DNA of 26,845 nucleotides from Planctomycetaceae bacterium (GTDB lineage: Bacteria; Planctomycetota; Planctomycetia; Pirellulales; Pirellulaceae), in assembly GCA_007124535.1 (NCBI GenBank), contig SLEY01000596.1, positions 1 through 26,845 on the forward strand. Direction: 5' to 3'. Within the stretch, counting starts at the first letter, position 1; each line of letters starts with the position of its first letter. Below are positions 8,056 through 15,900 of the stretch, in pieces. Made by a program: the position numbers and the translations under genes. The notes beneath the pieces were generated by a model. That model was not told the DNA's origin, did no database searches, and saw only the letters and a list, made by a program, of their open reading frames with translations.

Positions 8056-9480
8056 ATGGGTGAGGCCTATTCGTGGATCGTCGACAGCGCCGTCCGGCTG
8101 CCCGGGCTGCCTTGGATGCTGTTGGTCGTGCTGCTCCTGCCGTTGGTGATCCTGGCCTACACCCGCCAGACCTATCCCCACCTGCCGCTGGTGATCCTGA
8201 TGCTGGCTCCCTGCCTGCTCTCACTCGTCTTATTGGTCGTTCCCGAATGGTTCCTGATGGTGGTCGTCGTGGACCTGACGCTGGTGATCGTCGCGGTCGG
8301 GGATCTGTTATCGTTGCCCGGGCAGCGGTTGTTGGCTGCCGAACGGGCCACGCAACGGATCGTTTCGGTGCAACAGCGGCATCCGGTCGCTTTGACGATC
8401 AGCAACCGCACGGGGCGGAGTTGGCTGGTGGGGATTCGCGATGATCTGCCGCGGGAGTTGGTGGCGGAGCCTTCCGAGCTGGTGCGGTGTCTGCCGCCCC
8501 GCAGCCGCACGACGCTGCATTACGATCTGCGCGCCCAGCGGCGCGGTTCGTTCCGGCTGGAAACCATCTACCTGCGGGTTCGCAGCCTGCTGGGTTTGTG
8601 GCAGCGTTACCTGACGTATCCTTGCGAATCGAAACTGCATGTGTATCCGGATGTCCGGCAGGTGGGCGAATATGCCCTGCTGGCACGGACGAACCGTTTG
8701 AGTCTGATGGGCGTGCGGCGGACGCGGAAGGTCGGGCATGACCACGATTTCGAACGCCTGCGCGACTACACGCCCGATGACCATTACAAGCATATCGACT
8801 GGCGCACCACCGCCCGCCGGCATAAGTTGACCGTCAAGGATTTTCAGACCAGCCAGAGCCAGCGGGTGCTGTTCCTGCTGGATTGCGGGCGGATGATGAC
8901 GAACCAGTCGGCGGGGCTGAGTCTGCTGGACCACGCGTTGAATGCCATGCTGATGCTCAGCTACGTAGCGCTGCGGCAGGGCGATGCGGTCGGGCTGGTT
9001 TGTTTTTCCGATCGGATCCACAGTTACGTGCCACCGCGGGGCGGTCGGACCCAGATGAACCAACTGCTGCACGCCTGCTTCGACCGTTTCCCGCAACTGG
9101 TCGAATCGCGGTACGATCAGGCCTTCGTCCATCTTTCGGCCCATTGCCGGAAACGGGCCCTGGTGATCCTGATGACCCATGTGATCGACCGGGTGAACGC
9201 GGACCAGATCGAGCGGTATTTGAGTTCGCTGGCCGGCCGCCACTTGCCACTGGGGGTGCTGTTGCGGGATCATGCTTTGTTCGATGCGGCTCAGAACCCC
9301 CAGCCCCGGGGAATGGCGCTCTATCGCGCCGCGGCCGCCGCCCATATCCTGAATTGGCGTCAGCAAGTGCTGGTCGATCTGCAGCACCGGGGCGTGCTTT
9401 CGTTGGACGTGTTCCCGGAGGAGCTGACGGCCCCGCTGATCAACCGCTATTTGGAGATCAAAGCCCGCCACATGCTGTGA
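8056..9480 (+). CDS. DUF58 domain protein (MoxR partner)
   Basis: A 474-residue membrane-anchored protein. Three hydrophobic segments lie at about 17-37, 43-63 and 65-85, followed by a soluble part. The DUF58 signature RDYTPDDHYKHIDW lies at about 236-249, followed by TARRHKLTVKDF. A vWA-like fold starts with LLDCGRMM at about 274-281, where the usual MIDAS DxSxS reads D-C-G-R-M, so metal binding is doubtful. GGGAG lies just before the ATG and the gap to moxR is 12 bases. DUF58 proteins are taken to be the substrate or partner of MoxR ATPases. Unlike many planctomycete clusters, no BatA/BatB vWA protein or transglutaminase gene follows; the next gene is convergent, 17 bases away. Confidence 0.93.
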   Translation: MGEAYSWIVDSAVRLPGLPWMLLVVLLLPLVILAYTRQTYPHLPLVILMLAPCLLSLVLLVVPEWFLMVVVVDLTLVIVAVGDLLSLPGQRLLAAERATQRIVSVQQRHPVALTISNRTGRSWLVGIRDDLPRELVAEPSELVRCLPPRSRTTLHYDLRAQRRGSFRLETIYLRVRSLLGLWQRYLTYPCESKLHVYPDVRQVGEYALLARTNRLSLMGVRRTRKVGHDHDFERLRDYTPDDHYKHIDWRTTARRHKLTVKDFQTSQSQRVLFLLDCGRMMTNQSAGLSLLDHALNAMLMLSYVALRQGDAVGLVCFSDRIHSYVPPRGGRTQMNQLLHACFDRFPQLVESRYDQAFVHLSAHCRKRALVILMTHVIDRVNADQIERYLSSLAGRHLPLGVLLRDHALFDAAQNPQPRGMALYRAAAAAHILNWRQQVLVDLQHRGVLSLDVFPEELTAPLINRYLEIKARHML

Positions 9481-9497
9481 GCATCGGACGGCGGGGC

Positions 9498-10175
9498 TCA
9501 GCGGGCGGCACGATCCTCGGGTTCTTGCAGGCGTTTCATGATCTGCAAGGCCTGATCGATCTCCTCCGGCGCCTGCTCGGGTCGGATCCGTTTGCGGTGG
9601 AACAGGACCAGCGTGTTGTCCCGGGCCTCGAAGTGCACCCCGCGTTCTGCCCGTTCGCTGAACCAGGCGCGGACGTTTGTATCGAATCGCCGCCGCACGG
9701 CTTCTTCGTCATCGCCCTGCAGAACGAAAGCGGCCGAGAATTCCGGATCTTCGTCGAAATCGATGTCCTGCATGCCCAGCCGGGAACCGATCGCGTCCCA
9801 GAAGCGGCGTTCCGGACGCACATAGCAGTGCGGGACCTGCAACGTGTCGCTCTGCAGCACGCAAACCGTTTGGTAGTGCGTGGTACGGTTCTTGCCGCTG
9901 CCCGTCACATACGAAAAATCACCGATGCGAATCTGGACCGCCGGAGCATCCAGAGCCACCACATTGCGCAGCGATTGAGTATGGCCTGATTGGAAGACCC
10001 GGAAATGGCCGCATTCGCCCAGCAGGTGGGGGTCCTTTCCCAAGAACCGGAAGCCAGGCCGTTGGGCGAGTTCCTGCCAGGCTTGACTCCGCTTGTGTTC
10101 GTACAGGAGGCCGTACACCAAGGCGCCCACCATGAACAGCCCGATCCCGACGAACACGATCCAGATCAGTTCCAT
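9498..10175 (-). CDS. Single-pass membrane protein of unknown function
   Basis: A 225-residue protein with one N-terminal hydrophobic segment (ELIWIVFVGIGLFMVGALVY, residues 2-21) followed by the basic YEHKR, which suggests an N-out/C-in anchor with a cytoplasmic domain. The soluble part has aromatic and beta-prone segments (FRFLGKDPHLLGECGHFRVF, FSYVTGSGKNRTTHYQTVCV) and a charged C-terminal helix. I do not recognise a named domain. A longer frame starts at 10250, but the ATG at 10175 has GGAG eight bases upstream and puts the membrane segment at the N-terminus. It lies after the pyrG-DUF1844 pair on the same strand, with a strong hairpin between, so it is probably transcribed separately. 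It converges on the DUF58 gene. Confidence 0.75.
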   Translation of the reverse strand: MELIWIVFVGIGLFMVGALVYGLLYEHKRSQAWQELAQRPGFRFLGKDPHLLGECGHFRVFQSGHTQSLRNVVALDAPAVQIRIGDFSYVTGSGKNRTTHYQTVCVLQSDTLQVPHCYVRPERRFWDAIGSRLGMQDIDFDEDPEFSAAFVLQGDDEEAVRRRFDTNVRAWFSERAERGVHFEARDNTLVLFHRKRIRPEQAPEEIDQALQIMKRLQEPEDRAAR

Positions 10176-10247
10176 GGGAATGTCTCCTGGCCGGCTGTGC
10201 GTTCTTGCCCAAAGTGATTGGCGGCTCTGTCGGTGCAAGGCGGAATT

Positions 10248-10281
10248 CACCGGGACGGGCCGGCTCCGACCCGTTCCGGTG
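10248..10281 (-). terminator. Hairpin after pyrG-DUF1844 (12-bp stem)
   Basis: The arms at 10248-10259 and 10270-10281 pair over 12 bases with one G-T wobble, around a 10-base loop. It begins about 40 bases after the DUF1844 stop on the minus strand. There is no T tract, so it may slow polymerase or protect the mRNA 3' end rather than terminate alone. Its position between two same-strand genes fits an operon end. Confidence 0.5.
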
Positions 10282-10319
10282 GCTCGGCAACTCCACCGTT
10301 TCCAGCGGGTTTCCCCGGA

Positions 10320-10868
10320 TCAACTCGATTCCGGCGCGGGCGGGGCCTCGGTCCCTTCGTCGGCCGCCGAACCGGACTCGCCGGCAGGCGGGGCCTCGCC
10401 GCCGGTCTTCGCGTCACTGTCCGCCCCCGGAGCCCGGCTGCCACCCGCGGCTTCCTTTTCCCCGCTGGCCGGCGCCTCGGCAGGTTGCCGATACACCTGT
10501 ACGTACAGCATTCGCAACTGATGCAGCAAACTGTCCAGCATCTGGGCTTCCTCATCGGACAGGTTGCCTTTGGTCTTTTCCTCCAGCATGGACAGCATAT
10601 CGATCGAGTGGCGTGCCACTTCGGGGCGTACGATCGGATGTCCCTGAGTCGGATCCGGCGCCTGGCCCAGGGCAATCATCGCTTCGGCAGCCAGCGACGA
10701 GACCAGCATGCTGAACGGGTCCGGCGGCGCGGCTCCCGATTGCGGACCGCCGCGATCGGTCGAGTCGCCCTTTTTCCGGGCCTCCCGCTCCGCCTCGCGC
10801 TCCGCTCGCACTCGCTCTTTCCAGTCTTCGTCAACCACAATTTTGGGGTCTTGGGGTTGTTCCGTCAT
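10320..10868 (-). CDS. DUF1844 domain protein
   Basis: A 182-residue soluble protein. The N-terminus is charged (ERVRAEREAEREARKKG). The DUF1844 domain spans about 48-122, with the family features FSMLVSSLAAEAMIALG, the conserved HSIDMLSMLEEKTKGNLSDE, and a closing helix LLHQLRMLYVQVY. The last 60 residues are low-complexity Ala/Pro/Gly/Glu. The biochemical role of DUF1844 is unknown. Its ATG overlaps the pyrG stop in an ATGA, so translation is coupled to CTP synthase. The domain call is firm; a role linked to CTP synthase is only a context inference. Confidence 0.9.
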   Translation of the reverse strand: MTEQPQDPKIVVDEDWKERVRAEREAEREARKKGDSTDRGGPQSGAAPPDPFSMLVSSLAAEAMIALGQAPDPTQGHPIVRPEVARHSIDMLSMLEEKTKGNLSDEEAQMLDSLLHQLRMLYVQVYRQPAEAPASGEKEAAGGSRAPGADSDAKTGGEAPPAGESGSAADEGTEAPPAPESS

Positions 10869-12499
10869 TTGCGTAACTCTCGGTTCCGTTCGCCCCGGCG
10901 CACATGCCGCTCGATCGCCGCCCCGACAAAACCGGCGAACAGCGGATGCGCTGCCGTGGGCTTGGATTGAAACTCGGGATGAAACTGCACCGCCATCGAC
11001 CAGGGATGCCGATCCAATTCGATGATCTCCACCAGCTGGCCATCGTCGCTGGTGCCGGCGATCCGCATACCGTGGTCGATAAACGTTTGCCGGTAGGCGG
11101 TGTTGAACTCGTACCGATGCCGATGCCGCTCGAAAACCTCTTCTCGGCCATAGCAGGCAAGAGCATGGCTGTCAGGGTCCAAACGGGTCGGCTGCGCGCC
11201 CAGCCGCATGGTTCCCCCTTTTTCGGTGATATTTCGCTGTTCGTCCAGCAGGCAGATCACGGGATGCGGGGTATCTTTCACGAATTCGGAGGAGTGGGCC
11301 CCTTCCAATCCGAGGACGTTTCGAGCGAACTCGATCACCGCGCATTGCATGCCCAGACAGATTCCGAAGAACGGAACGCCGCGTTCGCGCGCGAATCGAA
11401 TCGCGTCGATCTTGCCCTCGATGCCCCGTTCGCCGAACCCGCCGGGCACCAGGAGCCCGTCATAACCGCCCAGCAGGCGTTCCGCACCTTCGCGTTCGAT
11501 TTCCTCGCTGGAGATCTTGCCGACGCGGACCTGCGTCTCGTGCCGGATTCCGGCATGGTCCAAGGCCTCGTAAATCGACTTGTACGCGTCGAAATGCTCC
11601 GCATACTTGCCCACCACGGCGATCCCGATCTCGTGTTTGGGATTCCGCATCCGCTGGACCAAATCCCGCCACGAATCCAGATTCAGCGGGTTGGCCCGCA
11701 GCGCCAACCGCTTGACAATCAACTTGTCCAACCCGTTGTGCACCAGGCTCAAAGGAACCTCGTAGATCGAGAAATCCTTGTCCTTCTCCTCGATCACCGC
11801 CTCGAGAGGCACATTGCAGAACAGGGCGATCTTTTCCCGGTCCTCCAACGAAATGCTCCGCTCGGTGCGGCAAATCAACACGTCCGGCTGAATACCGATC
11901 TGCCGAAGTTGCCCTACCGAATGCTGCGTCGGTTTCGTCTTCAACTCACCCGCCGCCTTCAAATAGGGCACCAGCGTCAGGTGGATGTACAGACAATTCT
12001 CCTTGCCAATATCCAAGGAAAACTGGCGAATCGCTTCCAAAAACGGCTGGCTCTCGATGTCACCCACCGTGCCCCCGATCTCGGTGATCACGATGTCGGT
12101 GTCGTCATCCACCAGTTTGTGAATGACCGCCTTGATCTCGTTGGTGACGTGCGGGATCACCTGGACCGTCTTCCCCAGAAATTCGCCGCGACGCTCCTTT
12201 TCAATCACCGACATGTAGATCTGGCCCGTCGTGTAGTTCGAATCGCGGGTCAAGGGACTGTTGGTGAAACGCTCGTAGTGCCCCAAATCCAGATCGGTTT
12301 CGCTGCCGTCATCCAGCACATACACCTCGCCGTGCTGGTACGGACTCATCGTCCCCGGATCGACATTGATGTACGGGTCCAGCTTCTGCAGCTTGACCCG
12401 CAAGCCCCGCTGTTCCAGAACCATGCCGATCGAGGCGCTGGTCAAGCCCTTTCCCAGCGAGCTAACAACCCCACCGGTGACGAAAATGTGCTTAGTCAT
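10865..12499 (-). CDS. pyrG: CTP synthase
   Basis: This enzyme converts UTP to CTP with ATP and glutamine, the last step of pyrimidine nucleotide synthesis, in the cytosol. The 544 residues are normal for the family. The synthetase domain opens with MTKHIFVTGGVVSSLGKG, with the P-loop at about 13-20, followed by KLDPYINVDPGTMSPYQHGE and IGGTVGDIES. The glutaminase domain (about 290-535) has GGFGERG, the nucleophile Cys381 in GICLGMQ, and the His507/Glu509 pair in FHPEF. The frame stays open 53 codons upstream to 12658, but MTKHIF is the conserved start. The ribosome site is weak (AGGAAG about 14 bases away). A promoter and a palindromic leader are proposed upstream. It overlaps the DUF1844 gene by four bases. 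Confidence 0.98.
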   Translation of the reverse strand: MTKHIFVTGGVVSSLGKGLTSASIGMVLEQRGLRVKLQKLDPYINVDPGTMSPYQHGEVYVLDDGSETDLDLGHYERFTNSPLTRDSNYTTGQIYMSVIEKERRGEFLGKTVQVIPHVTNEIKAVIHKLVDDDTDIVITEIGGTVGDIESQPFLEAIRQFSLDIGKENCLYIHLTLVPYLKAAGELKTKPTQHSVGQLRQIGIQPDVLICRTERSISLEDREKIALFCNVPLEAVIEEKDKDFSIYEVPLSLVHNGLDKLIVKRLALRANPLNLDSWRDLVQRMRNPKHEIGIAVVGKYAEHFDAYKSIYEALDHAGIRHETQVRVGKISSEEIEREGAERLLGGYDGLLVPGGFGERGIEGKIDAIRFARERGVPFFGICLGMQCAVIEFARNVLGLEGAHSSEFVKDTPHPVICLLDEQRNITEKGGTMRLGAQPTRLDPDSHALACYGREEVFERHRHRYEFNTAYRQTFIDHGMRIAGTSDDGQLVEIIELDRHPWSMAVQFHPEFQSKPTAAHPLFAGFVGAAIERHVRRGERNRELRK

Positions 12500-12644
12500 A
12501 AGTGCAGATTTTTCTTCCTGATTCGGTCGCCAAGTCACGGGTTGGCAAGTCGGGCGGGCTCTCCATGCAACCGCCTGTTGGGAAGCCTGCTTCGGATCCG
12601 CCGAGGAACCGGGGGCGAGCCGGAGTTCCCCGAGCGAACCACCG

Positions 12645-12670
12645 CAGGGACACGGCACGTGCCGCCCTGC
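12645..12670 (-). promoter_or_regulatory. Palindrome at the start of the pyrG leader
   Basis: A perfect 12-base palindrome CGGCACGTGCCG at 12653-12664 is flanked by GCAGGG (12645-12650) and CCCTGC (12665-12670), which also pair, leaving a 3-base bulge. It begins about seven bases after the proposed -10 of pyrG, so it would be the first part of the transcript, or a DNA operator over the start site. A role in pyrimidine control is a guess from position. Confidence 0.35.
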
Positions 12671-12676
12671 CGCCAG

Positions 12677-12705
12677 ATCTTAGCAATTCCGAGTGCGGCT
12701 GACAA
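12677..12705 (-). promoter_or_regulatory. Candidate sigma-70-type promoter for pyrG
   Basis: On the minus strand TTGTCA (12700-12705) is separated by 17 bases from TAAGAT (12677-12682), matching the consensus at 5/6 and 4/6 positions. Transcription would begin near 12670, giving a leader of about 170 bases before the pyrG ATG. In GC-rich DNA this match is better than background, but it is untested. Confidence 0.4.
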
Positions 12706-12730
12706 AGGCCCCCCGGTGATTCCGCAGATC

Positions 12731-12795
12731 GTTAAACGCCCAACCGGAGGCGCCGGCGTCCTGGCGTTGCCGGCGCCTCCGGCTGGGCGTTAAAC
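12731..12795. repeat. Long inverted repeat, 27-base arms
   Basis: The arms at 12731-12757 and 12769-12795 pair over 27 bases with two mismatches, around an 11-base centre. The outer ends read GTTAAACGCCC and GGGCGTTAAAC; the inner part is the very GC-rich CCGGAGGCGCCGGC. No coding potential. The form fits a REP-like or small palindromic dispersed element more than a simple terminator, although it could also stop transcription coming from the PQQ gene. No second copy was found in this window. Confidence 0.7.
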
Positions 12796-12908
12796 GAACC
12801 AATTGCCGCGCGCGGTATATCTTCCCTAAGCCCCCGGGGGTTGGCGATCACACGGATTACCGTCCCGGCGCCGGTAAAGGGTTGCTTCAAGTTGTCGGCC
12901 AGCAGATT

Positions 12909-12971
12909 GGCGGCGGGGGGCTTGGCGCCCGTCCGCCGCCGTTTGCTGATCCGATCGCCGAGCGGTCGGCG
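12909..12971 (-). terminator. Two GC hairpins after the PQQ-gene stop
   Basis: The first hairpin (12956-12971; CGCCGA / TCGGCG, 4-base loop) begins three bases after the TAG of the PQQ-propeller gene. The second (12909-12940; GGCGGCGG / CCGCCGCC around an internally pairing 16-base loop) follows. Neither has a T tract. Together they look like a termination or 3'-protection region. Confidence 0.35.
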
Positions 12972-12973
12972 AA

Positions 12974-15900
12974 CTAGGGAGCGACCGCGACTTGCTCCAA
13001 GTCCACTGCCAGGACCTCGAGCCCGTTGATCTTGGGCCCTCGTTCCGCGCCGTCCGACTTGCGCAATTCGACGGTGATCTCCCCGTCGGTGCTGACGGTG
13101 AATTCCTGGACCGTCACCCGGAAGGCGCCGCCGGTTTCCGCCACGATATCGAAGTCTTCGAGGACGGTTTCGCCGTCGATCCGCACATCAAAGACCCGCT
13201 GGCCCGGCTCGACGCCCTTCACGAGTTCGGCGAAGTGCAGGCGGACCCGGTACTCGCCCGGCACCACGTGCTCGACCTGGATCCTCTCACGATCGTCCGC
13301 TTCGCGAGCGGAGGCGGCGACCCACGCGATCCCCCCGTTTTCGTCGGAGACGGCCGAAGGATGCCGCCGGAGGGCGCCGGACGCGTTGTGCCAGATCTGT
13401 CCGTCGTCGGCCACGCGGCGGCCCGGAGCGCCGAAGTTCAAGCCGTAGCCTTGCGGATTCGGAGCCGAGGCGTGGTACCGTGTCCAGAACTCGATGTTCG
13501 GATCGCCCGGCATATGCACCAGGGCCAGCGACGTCTGATGGGCGTAGCTGCAGGTACAGGTGCGCGTGTAATCCAGGGCGTTGAGCACGCCGTCGGCCGC
13601 AATCATGTTGGGGGTACAGCCAGCACGGATGCCGCTGATGTTGCCCGTGCCGCTGTCGTGCTCCAGATCGAAGAACCCGGCGTAACCGCTACGGTAGAGC
13701 AACAGATGCTCACTGGCGTTCAGGGTGTTGCAACCGTAGCGGCGGCTGTACCGCCAGCGGTCCTCTTCCCCGGTCAGCGGCTGTTCGCGCGTCCAGCGTT
13801 CGCCGGTCAGGATGGAGATCGCATCCCCCGGACGTCCCGGGATCAGCATCTCGCCCCGCACGGCGGCGGGCAGGAGAAAACGGCCTCCCTCCCAGAGGAT
13901 CGACCCGTCGGCGGCGCGGCGGGCCACGATCTCGCGCGGCTCGTCGTCCAAACGGCGGCGGAGGTCCTGGCTGCCACCTTCGACCAGAATCCCGTGCTCT
14001 TCACTGTACAACAGGAACGTGCCAAACACGTCGCTGTCCGAACTCCAACGTTCTTCCCCGGTTCTCAGGTCCAAGGCCATCACCACCGACGGCTGCTCCG
14101 CCTGGTCGCCCCGCCGCGACAAATGAGAAACGGCGTTTTCCGATAACCCGTCGATCAGGAACAGCGTGTCCTGGTTGCTGATGATCGCGTTATGCCGGAA
14201 CCCGATCTGGGCCTCGCGATCCCACAGCACCGTGCCCTCGAGACGATCCATGACCACCAGCCGGCGACTGGAGGTGCCGCTGTAGCTGTTGGTCCATCCC
14301 AGCACCTGGTCCTCGAATATGTGAGGTTCGGCCGTCGTGATCAGCAGATCGCCCTGGACGCTCATGTGCCCCCAGTCGATCCCGTCCTCGCCATACAATT
14401 CCTCCACACTTCGGCCGGGCAAGGTGAATTCGCCCACCGTCTCGCCGGTCGCCGGATCCATGCGAACGATCCGCTCGTCATAGCGGAGGTAGACGCTGCA
14501 GGGCAGCGTGACAAACGGGCTGCCGATATAGGTGGCCCCCGGGATGTTGGTCATGTAGACCTCGTCGCCCGCCTGCCACCGCTCTTCCAGTTCCATGTTG
14601 GTGAACGGGTGCCCGATGCCCGGGAATTCCCGCTCCCACAACGGGCGACCGGTGTACACGCAACGGGCCCCGATGGTCTCGACGCCCAGAAAAACCTGAC
14701 GTCCCTGAGCGATCTGGGGCCGGGGACCGCCGGAATGCCGCGGAAGAATGTCGTGATTGTTCGGGCCGCCGAACCAGAGCACCCCCAGCGGCAGACGGAC
14801 TCGAGAATCCCGCGACACCAGCGTGTTGGCCGGATCGTGGTGCTGGTGCGTCCACTGACCGGCCCCGGTCAAGGGCCCGCTCCGATGGGCAAATACCTGA
14901 TCGTCCCGAACCCGGACCGACACCTGATCCACCTGGACCTGTTCCCAATCCGAATCGGACAGCACATTGCCGCCCAGCCACGCCACGCCCCCGTAGGGCC
15001 GCACGCGTTCCAGTACGTAGGACATCCGATCCGTGTCGGCCAGACCGGCCGCCGCCGGGTCTTCGCTGACGACCAAGCTGAAAAGATACGGTTGGACGGT
15101 CAAGGTGGCGGGATCCGCTTCGATCACCGCCGCCCGGCGACCGTAGACGCCCGCGGCGACCAATTCGTCCCGCAACGCCTGGACCCGCTCCGGGTCGACT
15201 TCCGCCACCGCCACGTGCAGGTTGCTGCCCCGGATCAACTCGCGCAGCAAGTCGCCCGAACCGGCCCCCAACATCAGGGCGTAACCCTCGTCTTCACCGA
15301 GTCCCTCCAGCAACTGCGCGGCGATTGCCGCCGACGCCTCTTCGCCTGCGGCCAACGCCGCCGGTTCGTAATCGTACACCACCGCGTCCACCGACTCGGG
15401 ACCGAAACAATACAACGCCCCGCATTCGGTGGTCAGGAACAAGCGATCCCGGGCCGCCAACTTGTAGAACACCTCGCCGTCGATCTGATCCGACAAGGCC
15501 TCGATGCGGTCCTGCAGCATCGAATTCCGCCGCATTCCCAGACCGCCGCCGTCGACGGCATGGACGGCATAACCGCCACGCCCCTTCCGGCCACGAAAAT
15601 CGGAATCCAACACTTCCCCCGTGTTCCGGTCCATGTGCACCGGATTGGGACCCCGGCCGGCAGCAATCACCAATTTTTCCTCGTCCGCCGCAATGTACCC
15701 CTGCGGCGCCAAGCCGCCGTAGCCATCTGCGCCACCATGAGGCAGTGCCACATAGTCGGAACTGGTCGTGTCGTTGACCCAAACCACCTCGCCGCTCTCC
15801 GCATCCAGGGCGTAGATGAACACCCCGTGCAAGGGCCAGATCCCGGCGGCAAAGAACAACGTGCCGTCGTCAATCACGGGACCGCCGCGAGCACCCCAGA

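Larger units (their letters stand above)
12500..12973. other. 474-base intergenic region between the PQQ gene and pyrG
   Basis: Both flanking genes are on the minus strand. Reading in the direction of transcription, the gap holds two GC hairpins just after the PQQ-gene stop, a perfect 10-base C5G5 palindrome at 12831-12840, and the long inverted repeat at 12731-12795. After these come a sigma-70-like promoter, a palindromic pyrG leader, and about 140 bases of leader with nothing else evident. No credible gene was seen. Confidence 0.6.

Noticed and set aside
12500..12658. 53-codon N-terminal extension of pyrG
   Set aside because: CTP synthases start at MTKHIFVTGG; the extension is low in conservation-like features and would overlap the leader palindrome.
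10904..12793. 629-codon plus-strand open frame over pyrG
   Set aside because: Antisense of an unmistakable CTP synthase; no ribosome site or recognisable domain.
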